Positions 36,801-45,450 of a stretch of DNA of 64,000 nucleotides are shown here, in pieces; within the stretch, counting starts at the first letter, position 1; each line of letters starts with the position of its first letter. Position numbers and translations under genes: made by a program. The stretch comes from UBA1227 sp045629305. Lineage in GTDB: Bacteria > Bacillota > Clostridia > Oscillospirales > Acutalibacteraceae. The stretch lies in the NCBI GenBank assembly GCA_045629305.1, contig JAZQQZ010000019.1, positions 1-64,000 on the forward strand, given 5' to 3'. A model generated the notes under the pieces. It was not told the origin of the DNA, did no database searches, and saw nothing but the letters and a program-made list of their open reading frames with translations.

Positions 36801-37546
36801 AAGACATCTACAACTTCATAGATTCTATTGCTCCATTTTCTTCACAGATGGACTGGGACAACTCCGGAATTCTTATAGGTTCTGAGGAGTCAGAGGTTAC
36901 GAAAATTGCCCTCTGCCTTGATGCTACAACGGAGACACTTTCTAAGGCTATAGAGTACGGTGCCAATCTTGTTGTGACCCATCATCCGATTATCTGGGAA
37001 CCACTGAAGTTCGTTCCGTCAGATCTTCCTGCAGCAACGGCAATTAGAAATAAGATAAACGTCATCTCATGTCATACAAACTGGGATCTCGCTGATGGCG
37101 GAGTAAATGATGTACTGTCTACCATCCTTGACCTTCAGAATGTAAAGAAGGTATCAGGTGATGCTGACAATGCACTTCTCCGTATTGGAACACTCCCACT
37201 TAAGATGAGTGCACGCGACCTCGCGGGCCTTGTCTCAGATGCACTCGATACAGTGGTAGCTGTATCGTGCCCAGACAAGGATGTCGAGACGGTCGCTGTC
37301 TGCGGTGGCGCAGGCGGAAGCTTCATCCCTGAACTTATAAAGCAGGAAGTGGATGCGTTTATCACAGGAGAGGTAAGACACAATGAATATCTTGAGGCAC
37401 GTGAGCACGGCCTTGCAATGCTCAGCGCCGGTCACTATGAGACTGAAGAGATATCTATGCCTGTGCTTATGAATCTTCTTATGAAAGAATTCCCGGATAT
37501 CGAAATGAAGTATTTCGAGGATCCAATCGTTGAATATATCGGCTAA
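36788..37546 (+). CDS. Nif3-like dinuclear metal centre protein (YqfO/DUF34 family), 252 aa
   Basis: DUF34/NIF3 protein with the metal-binding THHPIIW and HTNWDLADGG motifs, and the C-terminal GH.ETE (AGHYETEE). The 252-residue form lacks the ~120-residue PII-like insertion found in longer YqfO proteins. The family is sometimes labelled GTP cyclohydrolase I type 2, but the true role is unsettled. It overlaps trmK and precedes rqcH. Confidence 0.93.
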   Translation: MATVKDIYNFIDSIAPFSSQMDWDNSGILIGSEESEVTKIALCLDATTETLSKAIEYGANLVVTHHPIIWEPLKFVPSDLPAATAIRNKINVISCHTNWDLADGGVNDVLSTILDLQNVKKVSGDADNALLRIGTLPLKMSARDLAGLVSDALDTVVAVSCPDKDVETVAVCGGAGGSFIPELIKQEVDAFITGEVRHNEYLEAREHGLAMLSAGHYETEEISMPVLMNLLMKEFPDIEMKYFEDPIVEYIG

Positions 37547-37557
37547 GAGGTGAAACC

Positions 37558-39282
37558 ATGTCACTCGATGGCATCTTTCTTCATTGCTTGAAGATTGAAC
37601 TTGAAAACAAAATAGTTGGTGCCAAAGTTGACAAGGTGTTCGAGCCTACCAAAGAGGACATCATTTTAAGTCTTAGGACGAGAAATGATGGCACAAAGAA
37701 ACTTCTTCTCTGTGCCCGTGCCAATAGTCCGCGTGTCTCTATTACGAATGCTGTATATGAGAATCCGGACACGCCACCTATGCTTTGCATGTTGCTTCGC
37801 AAAAGGCTCGGTGGCGCAACCGTCACTGCCATTCGTCAGGACGATACGGACCGTATCCTCTATATCGACTTTCTCGCAACCAATGAGATGGGCGAGAAAG
37901 AGCGACTCTCTCTCATCGTTGAGATTATGGGACAGTATTCCAATGTCATCCTCATAAACAGCGATAATATAATTGTCGATGCTCTAAAGAGAGTCGACTA
38001 CAGCAAGTCATCATATCGTTTGGTACTTCCAAATGTTGATTATAAATGGCCTCCGAAACAGGACAAACTTAATGTCTTCACTGCGGAGGATAAAGAACTT
38101 CTCGGAAGACTTTCAGTTAGCACAGGAAAGACATACCTCGCTGCAATCGAGGGAATATCTCCACTTGTTGCAAGAGAACTTGAAGGCAAGCCTCAGATGG
38201 AGGCAGTCGAACTTCTTAGAAGTTACAAGGACGGCTCCGATAAGTTCTATCTCCTAAAGGACGAGAACGGTAAACCGTTCGAATTCTCCTTCATGCCAAT
38301 CAATCAATATGGCGCTGCTGTCACGGTCGAAGAGTATGACAGTGCATCGGAACTTCTCGATGACTACTATGCAACTCGCGACAGCATTGAGCGAATGTCT
38401 CAGCGCACCTCGAGTATCCGAAGGATTCTTCAGAATGCAAAGGAGAGAACCCTTCGTAAGCTTGACGCCCAGAGGGGCGAGCTTCTCGAGTGCGACGACA
38501 GAGAGACACTTCGCATCTATGCGGAACTTATCAATGCCAATCTCTATAAGCTTGAGAAGGGCAGAGATTTCTATGAACTTGAAAATTATTATGATGATAA
38601 TAAGATTTTAAAAGTTCCAGCAGACCCAGCGTTGACACCTGCTGCGAACTCACAGAAATATTTCAAGCTCTATAAAAAGACTTTCGCAAGAGAGAAGAAA
38701 CTCAAGGAACAGATTGATCAGAATATGGCTGACCTTGAGTATATCGACTCGGTTATGGATGCACTCTCAAGAGTTGAGAATGAGAAAGATATCTCCGCAA
38801 TAAGAGCAGAGCTCACAGCGGAGGGATATATCAGCAACAAATATGCCCTATCAGGAAAACTCTCAAAGAAGGGTTATCAGAAGGGCAAAGCAGCACCTTC
38901 ACTTCCACCTATAAAGTACATAACTTCAGATGGATATACGGTGCTTGTAGGCCGCAACAATCTTCAGAACGACAAGCTCTCAATGAAGACGGCGGCTAAA
39001 CTTGATATGTGGATGCATACCAAGAACTTCCCTGGTTCACATGTAATTATTGAGAATCAGGATGGCAAGGTATCCGATCAGGCGATTGAAGAGGCAGCGA
39101 TTATTGCAGCCTTCCATAGCACCGCCGGTGATGCAAAGAAGATACCGGTTGATTACACACTCGTGAAGAATTTGAAGAAGCCGACAGGCGCAAGACCTGG
39201 TAAGGTCATCTTTCACGAGAACTGGACGATTTATGCGGATCAAAATCCGGAATTTGTAGAGGAACACAGAGTAAAGGAGTAA
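37558..39282 (+). CDS. rqcH: Ribosome quality control NFACT protein RqcH
   Basis: Binds stalled 50S-peptidyl-tRNA complexes and adds C-terminal alanine tails. The NFACT-N domain (1-~250) carries the conserved D98-R99 needed for tailing. A coiled-coil middle (~280-440) and the NFACT-R domain follow (VLVGRNNLQNDKLSMKTA, MHTKNFPGSHVII). Older annotations call it fibronectin-binding protein FbpA/PavA. 574 aa is a normal length. GAGGTGAAACC precedes the ATG. Confidence 0.95.
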   Translation: MSLDGIFLHCLKIELENKIVGAKVDKVFEPTKEDIILSLRTRNDGTKKLLLCARANSPRVSITNAVYENPDTPPMLCMLLRKRLGGATVTAIRQDDTDRILYIDFLATNEMGEKERLSLIVEIMGQYSNVILINSDNIIVDALKRVDYSKSSYRLVLPNVDYKWPPKQDKLNVFTAEDKELLGRLSVSTGKTYLAAIEGISPLVARELEGKPQMEAVELLRSYKDGSDKFYLLKDENGKPFEFSFMPINQYGAAVTVEEYDSASELLDDYYATRDSIERMSQRTSSIRRILQNAKERTLRKLDAQRGELLECDDRETLRIYAELINANLYKLEKGRDFYELENYYDDNKILKVPADPALTPAANSQKYFKLYKKTFAREKKLKEQIDQNMADLEYIDSVMDALSRVENEKDISAIRAELTAEGYISNKYALSGKLSKKGYQKGKAAPSLPPIKYITSDGYTVLVGRNNLQNDKLSMKTAAKLDMWMHTKNFPGSHVIIENQDGKVSDQAIEEAAIIAAFHSTAGDAKKIPVDYTLVKNLKKPTGARPGKVIFHENWTIYADQNPEFVEEHRVKE

Positions 39283-39285
39283 GAG

Positions 39286-40158
39286 ATGATTATTCGTGCC
39301 TATGCCAAGATAAATATCGCTCTCGATATTCTTGGAAAAACGAATGACAATTATCATAGTCTTTTCACTGTTATGCAGTCGATAGGTATCTACGACGATG
39401 TAACGGTGGAACTTCTTCCGACTTCCAAAGTTGAAATCACTTGTTCCAATTCGGCTCTTCCGACTGATAAGAACAACATAGTCTATAAGGCCTATGACAA
39501 GTTCTTTACACATCTTGGAAAGAAACCTTTCCCTGGTGTTAAGATTGATATTGATAAGCACATTCCTTTCGAGGCCGGCCTTGCCGGGGGAAGCGCGGAC
39601 GGTGCGGCAGTCCTTGTCGCTCTGAACATTCTCTCTGGTGCGAACCTTGATATCGAGGAACTCTGTTCCATCGGTGCCAAGGTCGGTGCAGACGTTCCGT
39701 TCTGCATCAAGGGTGGCACGATGGTGGGCCTCGATATCGGTCAGGTGCTAGCACCTCTACCACCACTTACTGTACCTTATATCGTATTGGTTAAGCCAAA
39801 GCAGGGCGTTTCCACGAAAGCGGCATATGACGCTTTCGATACCGCAAGCGGTATCCGCCATTGCGACAAGGAGGGCATCCTCCGCGCCCTTGTCAGCGGC
39901 AACAACGACGAACTCTACCCGAGAGTTCAGAACATCTTCGAACAATTTGTCGAGGTGCCTGACAGGGTAGAGATTAAATCAATCATGAGGGCACATGGCT
40001 GCAGAGCAACCTGCATGTCCGGCTCCGGTCCATCTGTATATGGACTCTATGATAACGAAATTAAAGCACGCAGCGCAGCTGCAGAACTTTTAGATAAATG
40101 GCAAGAGACCTTCGTCTTAAAACCGATGACGAGCGGCCTCGAAATAATAGGAGAGTGA
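39286..40158 (+). CDS. ispE: 4-diphosphocytidyl-2-C-methyl-D-erythritol kinase
   Basis: GHMP kinase of the MEP isoprenoid pathway. Motifs: AYAKINIALDILGK near the start, the ATP loop PFEAGLAGGSADGAAVL (family GLGGGSSDAA), GADVPFC, and SGSGPSVYGLY near the C-terminus. 290 aa is typical. It starts 3 bases after the rqcH stop behind GGAGTAAG. No other isoprenoid gene is nearby. Confidence 0.94.
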   Translation: MIIRAYAKINIALDILGKTNDNYHSLFTVMQSIGIYDDVTVELLPTSKVEITCSNSALPTDKNNIVYKAYDKFFTHLGKKPFPGVKIDIDKHIPFEAGLAGGSADGAAVLVALNILSGANLDIEELCSIGAKVGADVPFCIKGGTMVGLDIGQVLAPLPPLTVPYIVLVKPKQGVSTKAAYDAFDTASGIRHCDKEGILRALVSGNNDELYPRVQNIFEQFVEVPDRVEIKSIMRAHGCRATCMSGSGPSVYGLYDNEIKARSAAAELLDKWQETFVLKPMTSGLEIIGE

Positions 40159-40162
40159 TACT

Positions 40163-40657
40163 ATGAGCAAGAAATTCGTAAGCGCGATCTCACTTATTCT
40201 TGTAATGCTTTTCACAATGTCTATTGTCGCTTTCGCAGAGGATCCAACAGAACCTCCTACAACGGAGCCGTCGACAACTGCATCTACAACTAAAGCATCT
40301 ACAACCAAGTCGACGACAAAGCAAAACACAACGACAACAACAGCAGCTCCGAAGCCTGCACCAAATGCATCTGTAGGCGAGGAGGGTGTATCTGAGTATA
40401 TCGGTGAAGAGACCACAGCAGAGGAATCCACCACAGAGAGTACAACTGCTCCACATACTGAAGATGTTACTGAAGAAGATGTTGACCTTGTCGCAGAAAA
40501 TGAAAGAGTGAAAAGAATCACTATCATTATTGGTATTGTGGCTTTAGTACTTATCGCTATAGTTGGCATTATTTGTTTAATAGTTTTCAAGAAAAAGCAG
40601 GGAGACTACGAGGATGAAAGCGGATACGACCCTCTCGACACAGATTACAAAGGATAA
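40163..40657 (+). CDS. Secreted/anchored Thr-rich protein with C-terminal membrane helix, 164 aa
   Basis: A cleavable signal peptide (1-25, ending SIVAFAED) is followed by a low-complexity Thr/Ser/Pro/Ala stalk (27-65). A Glu/Thr-rich stretch and one C-terminal transmembrane helix (about 119-143, after RVKRITI) come next, with a short acidic tail. It has a stalk-like type I membrane layout with no catalytic motif. The Thr-rich part might be glycosylated (inference). Function unknown. The CLC transporter gene starts inside its 3' end (44-base overlap). Confidence 0.75.
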   Translation: MSKKFVSAISLILVMLFTMSIVAFAEDPTEPPTTEPSTTASTTKASTTKSTTKQNTTTTTAAPKPAPNASVGEEGVSEYIGEETTAEESTTESTTAPHTEDVTEEDVDLVAENERVKRITIIIGIVALVLIAIVGIICLIVFKKKQGDYEDESGYDPLDTDYKG

Positions 40658-41918
40658 CGAGGAAAGTGTAGAGAGCGAACTTCGAAATACTGGCTCGCAT
40701 CTTCTAACTTGCATCAAGTGGATTGGCCTCGCTATTTTTATGGGTGCCATCTTAGGACTTATTGCAACAGCTTTTGCTTATTCTTTGGACTATGTCACTG
40801 ACATTAGAATATCGAAACCGTGGATTATCTTGGGTCTTCCAGTAGCCGGTCTTCTTATTACTTTCCTTTATGAGAAATTTGGCTCTGATGTAATGAAGGG
40901 TACCAACACGGTCCTCGCATGTATCAACTCAGATGACAAGGTGCATTTTATAATGGCACCTCTCATCTTCGTTACATCAATTATTTCGCATGCGTTCGGT
41001 GCATCTGTCGGCCGTGAGGGCGCAGCCCTTCAAATGGGTGCCGGCATAGGCCATTCTCTCGGCAAACTTCTAAAGTTCGACGAGAATGACCGAAAACTGC
41101 TCATCATGACAGGCATGGCCGCAGCATTCGCAGCACTTTTCGGCACACCGCTTGCAGCAAGCATATTTGCGATGGAAGTAATTTCAATCGGAGTTATGTA
41201 CTATGTTGCTTTGGTGCCTTGTCTTGTTGCATCACTCACAGCATTTAATCTCGCGAAGTTTCTTGGAGTGGAATATCCAAACTACGCCGATATTGTAGTT
41301 CCAGATTTCACACCGTATTCAGTTTCTATGACTGCACTTATGGCAGTTATCTTTGCCGCTTTCTCAATCCTTATCTGTGTCGGATTTGCATACACAGAGA
41401 AGGGACTTGATAAGTGGCTTAAAAATCCATATATCAAAGTTATCGTTTCGGGACTCTTTATCATTCTTGCAACATTCATAGTTGGCAATCAGGATTATAA
41501 TGGCCTGGGTTCGGCAATCATTGCCGACGCAATCTCGGGCAAGGTAATCTGGTACGCATGTCTTATAAAACTCCTCTTCACATCAGTATCACTCGGAGGC
41601 GGATATAAGGGCGGCGAGATTGTTCCAACTCTCTATATGGGTGCAACCCTCGGTTGCGCACTGGGATTGCTCTTCGGCCTCCCAGCGGGCTTCTGCGCAG
41701 CAGTCGGCATGATTGCTGTATTCTGTGGTGTAACCAATTCACCAATCTCATCAATCCTGATTGGCATTGAACTCTTTGGCTCAGAGGGACTTTGGTTCTT
41801 CTGTATCGCAATCGCTCTTTCATACATGCTCTCAGGATATTTCTCAATTTATAAAAACCAAATTATTATCTACTCAAAATACAAGACTAAATTTATTCAT
41901 AAACAAGCAACTCGCTAA
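40614..41918 (+). CDS. CLC family ion channel/transporter, possibly fluoride/proton type, 434 aa
   Basis: Integral membrane CLC protein with about ten helices. The central ASVGREGAALQMGAGIG block is the conserved GREGP region with Pro replaced by Ala, and a later AALFGTPLAAS helps form the anion pathway. Where chloride-type proteins have GSGIP, this one reads KGTNTV. Together with the MAPLI..TSIISHAFGAS stretch, this is more like the CLC-F (fluoride/H+) branch than the chloride branch, judged from memory. No fluoride riboswitch is seen upstream. The long overlap with the preceding gene suggests translational coupling. Confidence 0.88.
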   Translation: MKADTTLSTQITKDNEESVESELRNTGSHLLTCIKWIGLAIFMGAILGLIATAFAYSLDYVTDIRISKPWIILGLPVAGLLITFLYEKFGSDVMKGTNTVLACINSDDKVHFIMAPLIFVTSIISHAFGASVGREGAALQMGAGIGHSLGKLLKFDENDRKLLIMTGMAAAFAALFGTPLAASIFAMEVISIGVMYYVALVPCLVASLTAFNLAKFLGVEYPNYADIVVPDFTPYSVSMTALMAVIFAAFSILICVGFAYTEKGLDKWLKNPYIKVIVSGLFIILATFIVGNQDYNGLGSAIIADAISGKVIWYACLIKLLFTSVSLGGGYKGGEIVPTLYMGATLGCALGLLFGLPAGFCAAVGMIAVFCGVTNSPISSILIGIELFGSEGLWFFCIAIALSYMLSGYFSIYKNQIIIYSKYKTKFIHKQATR

Positions 41919-41931
41919 TTAGGAGGACCAA

Positions 41932-42537
41932 ATGGCAAACAATTTCGTAATCACAATAGGTCGTCAATCTGGTTGCGGCGGTGGTATAGTAGGTAAGACT
42001 CTCGCAGACGCACTTGGCATTGAATATTATGATAAGAATATTATTCATCAGCTTATCGCTGACGACTGTGGCATCGACGAGGACCTCGTCTCTGAACTTA
42101 TGGAGAGAAAGGGCTCAAGCCTCATTCCAGGTGCTGCAACATATGGCAAGTCCGGTTCCCTTGAGGAGCAGGTATTCCTCTCGAAAGTTAAGATAATAAA
42201 AGACCTTGCCGACAATCACTCATGTGTAATCGTCGGCAAGTGTGCTGATTATATTCTTCGTGATTATGAAAATGTTCTCAACATTTTCCTCTACGGCACA
42301 TATGAGGACAGAATCAAGAGACTTATTGATGAATATCATGAGTATGATTCAATCACAGAGAAGGAACTTAAACATCAAGACAAACGTCGTGCAAAATATT
42401 ATGAGTTCTTCACAGGACGCGAGTGGGGAGATAAGGAGAGTTATGACATCCTTATCAACACCAAGATCGGCCTTCCTGAAACCGCAAAGATGCTTGAGAC
42501 TATAGCACGTGAAAGATTTGGAGGTTTTCTTGACTGA
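41932..42537 (+). CDS. Cytidylate kinase-like family protein, 201 aa
   Basis: A P-loop nucleoside/nucleotide kinase of the cytidylate_kin2 family. It has VITIGRQSGCGGGIVGKTLA (Walker A variant), YYDKNII, VGKCADYIL and a C-terminal RRAKYYEFFTGREWGD region. True cytidylate kinase (Cmk) differs in its CMP-binding part, so the substrate is not certain. It lies between the CLC gene and MATE gene; the 3' end overlaps the MATE start (TGATG). GGAGGACC precedes the ATG. Confidence 0.9.
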   Translation: MANNFVITIGRQSGCGGGIVGKTLADALGIEYYDKNIIHQLIADDCGIDEDLVSELMERKGSSLIPGAATYGKSGSLEEQVFLSKVKIIKDLADNHSCVIVGKCADYILRDYENVLNIFLYGTYEDRIKRLIDEYHEYDSITEKELKHQDKRRAKYYEFFTGREWGDKESYDILINTKIGLPETAKMLETIARERFGGFLD

Positions 42538-43958
42538 TGGCTGATTATAATCCAGAAGAAAATAAAATGGGCACAATGCCCGTCGGAAAACTTCTAGTTT
42601 CGATGGCTGTGCCTATGATATTGTCGATGCTTGTACAAGCACTCTACAATATCGTTGATAGTATTTTCGTATCGCGTATTTCGCAGGATGCGCTATCAGC
42701 TGTTTCACTCGCTTTCTCGCTTCAGAATCTTATGATTGCTGTTGGCGCCGGAACTGGCGTTGGTATCAACGCCTTTCTCTCTAAGAGCCTCGGCGAGAAA
42801 GATTTTAAAACAGCTAACCGTGTTGCGAATCACACAATTTATTTCTGGGCAATCTCATATGCGATTTTCCTTATCACTGGTCTATTTGCAACAGAGGCAT
42901 ATTTTAAGTCCCAGACAAATGATCCTAATATTCTGGGATATGGCATTGAATATATGAGAACTATTCTCTGTTGCTCATTTGGTCTTTTCGGCCAGATGTT
43001 CACAGAGCGTCTTCTTACAAGCACTGGTCGTACTCTCTATACAATGATCATCCAGATGACTGGTGCGGTTATTAATACCATTCTTGATCCGATTCTTATC
43101 TTCGGCCTTCTCGGCGCGCCGAAACTCGGCGTACGCGGTGCCGCTATCGCCACTGTCATTGGACAGAGCACAGCGTGCTTGCTCGGCATAACGCTGAACT
43201 TCCTAAAAAACAAAGACATAAAACTCTCGCCGAAATATATGAAGCCATCTTGGAACATCATAAAGAGAGTTTATATTGTAGGTATACCATCTATCGCAAT
43301 GGGTTCAATCGGTTCAATCATGGTATATGCATTGAACCAGATTCTCATCGCATTCAGCAATACAGCAGTCGCTGTATTCGGCGTATACTTCAAGCTTCAG
43401 TCATTCATCATCATGCCGGTACTTGGCCTTAACAACGGTATCATTCCGATTATTGCATTCAACTACGGTGCTCGTAACCGTGCGAGAATTATTAAGACTG
43501 TTAAGCTTGCACTTATCTTCGGTGTCACATATATGACACTTGGATTTATCTGCTTTGAAGCTTTCCCTGAGACGCTCCTTATGCTCTTTAAGTCTGGCAA
43601 CCCAGCAGAGGATGCCGCACTTGTTGAAATGGGCGTACCGGCCCTTAGAATCATCTGTACGCACTTCCTCATCGCAGGTTTCTGTATTGTACTTGGTTCT
43701 ACATTCCAGGCTCTCGGTAAAGCGGTCAACTCACTCATCGTTTCACTTATGCGTCAGCTAGTTGTCCTCGTGCCTGCAGCATATCTTCTCTCACGCACAG
43801 GAGTACTTTCAAACGTATGGTTCGCATTCCCAATCGCTGAGTTCATGTCACTTACTGTGACACTTATTCTCTTCCGTGGAATTCTAAAAATGATAGATTT
43901 CGATGGAGCGGCCAGCAAGGAGAATTGGCGAAAGCGTAAGAGAACAGTTAAGTATTAA
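42537..43958 (+). CDS. MATE family efflux transporter, 473 aa
   Basis: Twelve predicted helices in two MatE halves. N-terminal MPVGKLLVSMAVPMILSML and ALYNIVDSIFVSRI, plus GTGVGINAF and a second-half repeat GLNNGIIPIIAFNYGA, are characteristic of the MATE/DinF superfamily. It should export cationic drugs or metabolites using Na+ or H+. It ends 20 bases before a terminator arm that is now split by an insertion sequence. Confidence 0.94.
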   Translation: MADYNPEENKMGTMPVGKLLVSMAVPMILSMLVQALYNIVDSIFVSRISQDALSAVSLAFSLQNLMIAVGAGTGVGINAFLSKSLGEKDFKTANRVANHTIYFWAISYAIFLITGLFATEAYFKSQTNDPNILGYGIEYMRTILCCSFGLFGQMFTERLLTSTGRTLYTMIIQMTGAVINTILDPILIFGLLGAPKLGVRGAAIATVIGQSTACLLGITLNFLKNKDIKLSPKYMKPSWNIIKRVYIVGIPSIAMGSIGSIMVYALNQILIAFSNTAVAVFGVYFKLQSFIIMPVLGLNNGIIPIIAFNYGARNRARIIKTVKLALIFGVTYMTLGFICFEAFPETLLMLFKSGNPAEDAALVEMGVPALRIICTHFLIAGFCIVLGSTFQALGKAVNSLIVSLMRQLVVLVPAAYLLSRTGVLSNVWFAFPIAEFMSLTVTLILFRGILKMIDFDGAASKENWRKRKRTVKY

Positions 43959-43966
43959 AAAAATAA

Positions 43967-43976
43967 GCCCCGACAA
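43967..43976. terminator. Left arm of a bidirectional terminator split by the IS element
   Basis: GCCCCGACAA here pairs with TTGTCGGGGC at 45451-45460. Without the IS, the sequence would read as a 10-bp perfect stem with a one-base loop. It is flanked by TTTTCTTTT on one side and AAAAAAAT on the other, so it would work for both convergent genes (MATE and DUF1846). Confidence 0.8.
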
Positions 43977-43978
43977 TT

Positions 43979-44007
43979 TGTGAAGTTGTCAACAAAAAGT
44001 AGACACT
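43979..44007. repeat. IS left terminal inverted repeat
   Basis: Starts TGTGAAGTTGT and ends AAAGTAGACACT; 23 of 29 positions match the reverse complement of the right end. Confidence 0.85.
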
Positions 44008-44016
44008 AAAAAAGTC

Positions 44017-44862
44017 CTAGTACCCCAGTTCAGTCCGATACTGAACTGGGGTTTTTCCTTTGCACTTTGTTGAATAGCGATCATTGTTGAAATATTGCAC
44101 GTATTCATCAATGAGTTTTGGAACGTCTTCGCATCTGTATAATCCAAAGTCAATATACAGTTCTTCCTTAACCCATCCATTAATTGATTCAATGATTGGA
44201 TTGTCAGTTGGGGTTCCAACCCTTGACATTGATCTCTTCAAATTGGTACAATCAGCATGAGCTTGTTCGAAAGCTCGGGATGAGTAGACAGATCCTTGGT
44301 CGGTGTGCAAAACAACTAGGGCTGTCTGCTCTTTTGCTTTTTGTACAAGTTCTTTTAAGCAATCAAAATATGGTTTCACATCTCCTGGCTTCTTAGAAAG
44401 CGAGGAAGCAATAATTTCATTGTTAAAGGTATCAAGTATGTATGTCCATTCATACTTGGTACCGTTTTTTGTTTTTAACACCGTCATATCAGAAGCAACA
44501 ATTTCCATCGGCCTTGTTGCTGTCCATTGACCTGCAACCATATTTGGAAATTTAACGTGTTCTTCTCCTTTGTGATACTTGTATGTTCTTCTTCCTTTAG
44601 CTTTGATGTTTGAATATTTGCAGCACTGATGAGCGAGATTGTCAGAGAATACCCATCCAGTTTCACGTCTAATTAAATCCGCCAAACGATGGTATCCATA
44701 TGTTTTGTGCCTTCCATGAGCATCTAAAAGAAGTTTTGTTAAATCTTCTCGATTCTGCTCATATCTATTAAGTGTTCCTTGTCTTGCTTTCCATTTGTAG
44801 TATCCAGAACGATTAACATTTAATATTTCACAAAGCATTTTGACAGGTGCTTCTTCACTCAT
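44017..44862 (-). CDS. IS3-family transposase OrfB (DDE integrase domain), 281 aa
   Basis: An HTH_21-type N-terminus (VKMLCEILNVNRSGYYKW) is followed by an rve integrase core. The DDE residues are visible in ASDMTVLKTKNG, LHTDQGSVY and NPIIESINGWVKEE. The ATG at 44862 overlaps the OrfA stop (ATGA). The run TCG-AAA-AAA-TGA at the junction would allow a -1 slip giving an OrfAB fusion, the usual active transposase of this family. Length is normal. Confidence 0.95.
   Translation of the reverse strand: MSEEAPVKMLCEILNVNRSGYYKWKARQGTLNRYEQNREDLTKLLLDAHGRHKTYGYHRLADLIRRETGWVFSDNLAHQCCKYSNIKAKGRRTYKYHKGEEHVKFPNMVAGQWTATRPMEIVASDMTVLKTKNGTKYEWTYILDTFNNEIIASSLSKKPGDVKPYFDCLKELVQKAKEQTALVVLHTDQGSVYSSRAFEQAHADCTNLKRSMSRVGTPTDNPIIESINGWVKEELYIDFGLYRCEDVPKLIDEYVQYFNNDRYSTKCKGKTPVQYRTELGY
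44023..44056 (+). terminator. Hairpin at 3' end of orfB, terminator-like on plus strand
   Basis: CCCCAGTTCAGT / ACTGAACTGGGG (12-bp perfect stem, 5-base loop) followed by TTTTT in the plus direction. It lies within the last codons of orfB and could stop read-through from the MATE gene into the element in the antisense direction. Confidence 0.55.
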
Positions 44863-45248
44863 TTTTTCGATGACTTCATACGTTTTTCTTTTTTCGAAAC
44901 GCTCTCCCTGTAGGCACCAACTCCTTTCAACATATATTCTTTTTTTAATTTCATGTTTTCTGCTTTGAGTTTTGTGTTCTCTAACTTTAGTCTTTCTAAT
45001 TCACTTAAGTTCTTGCTTGTGTGAAGCGCAGCATATGGGTTGCCTGAATTTTTTCCTCGATGTTCTTCGAAAAAATAGTCCTCTCCATAATTTATTAACC
45101 AATCACGCCATCTAGTAATGGTTTTGTGGCCAGTATTTAATTTTTTCGCAATCTCTTTAGCAGAAGTTTCGCCGTTAACAACCATTTTTGCATATCTAAT
45201 TTTTTCTTCTGGGGTGTACTTTTTAAACTTTTGCCCTTTTGACGCCAT
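44859..45248 (-). CDS. IS3-family transposase OrfA (helix-turn-helix), 129 aa
   Basis: N-terminal HTH_Tnp_1-like domain (YTPEEKIRYAKMVVNGE, AKEIAKKLN, ITRWRDWLINYG) followed by a leucine-zipper-like helix (LERLKLENTKLKAENMKLKK) used for multimerisation. The AGGAGG at 45257-45262 is 8 bases from the ATG at 45246-45248, preferred over the TTG just before it. It ends at TCG AAA AAA TGA, the presumed frameshift site leading into orfB. Confidence 0.92.
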   Translation of the reverse strand: MASKGQKFKKYTPEEKIRYAKMVVNGETSAKEIAKKLNTGHKTITRWRDWLINYGEDYFFEEHRGKNSGNPYAALHTSKNLSELERLKLENTKLKAENMKLKKEYMLKGVGAYRESVSKKEKRMKSSKK

Positions 45249-45280
45249 CAAACTAACCTCCTCACAAAATTATTGATTTG

Positions 45281-45389
45281 CGAAAGCAAAGTTTTCCTTT
45301 GCTTTCGATAATTGGACAGTAGCGCAAGCACAAACAGAAGTCAAGGTCTTTAGAGCGAAGCGTACCTTTACTTCTGTTTTGGTTGTGCT
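45281..45389 (-). ncRNA. Structured leader of the IS transposase transcript
   Basis: Two hairpins lie upstream of orfA. One is a perfect 11-bp stem at 45281-45291/45297-45307. The other is a long bulged stem pairing 45327-45341 with 45370-45389, with an inner AAGGT/ACCTT helix. Both would fold in the minus-strand transcript. The role is unknown; they may limit transposase expression or impinging transcription. Confidence 0.45.
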
Positions 45390-45400
45390 ACACAAAAAAA

Positions 45401-45432
45401 GAAAGTAGACACTTTTTTAAGTGTCTACTTTC
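45401..45432. repeat. Perfect hairpin at right end of the IS
   Basis: GAAAGTAGACACTT / AAGTGTCTACTTTC, a 14-bp perfect stem with a TTTT loop. The outer arm belongs to the right terminal repeat, so the internal end of the TIR is mirrored within the element. Confidence 0.7.
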
Positions 45433-45448
45433 ATCTTACACCTTCACA
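45420..45448. repeat. IS right terminal inverted repeat
   Basis: Reverse complement starts TGTGAAGGTGT and ends AAAGTAGACACT; pairs with 43979-44007. Confidence 0.85.
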
Positions 45449-45450
45449 AT

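Larger units (their letters stand above)
43979..45448 (-). mobile_element. IS3-family insertion sequence, 1470 bp, complete
   Basis: Ends are imperfect 29-bp terminal inverted repeats (43979-44007 and 45420-45448, 23 of 29 identical, both starting TGTGAAG). A 3-bp target duplication ATT flanks the element at 43976-43978 and 45449-45451. It contains orfA and orfB on the minus strand with a probable -1 frameshift between them. Both reading frames and ends are intact, so the copy looks recent and possibly active. The target is the loop of a terminator hairpin. Confidence 0.92.

Noticed and set aside
40100..40613. Fluoride riboswitch upstream of the CLC gene
   Set aside because: No crcB-type motif can be found before either 40163 or 40614.
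43979..43985. 7-bp target duplication CAATTTG around the IS
   Set aside because: The terminator palindrome makes 7 bases match by symmetry; ends starting TGTGAAG with a 3-bp duplication ATT fit the IS3 family better.
44859..44862. Transposase broken by a frameshift (pseudogene)
   Set aside because: Two frames with a -1 overlap at an A run are the normal IS3-family arrangement; both ends and the DDE residues are intact.
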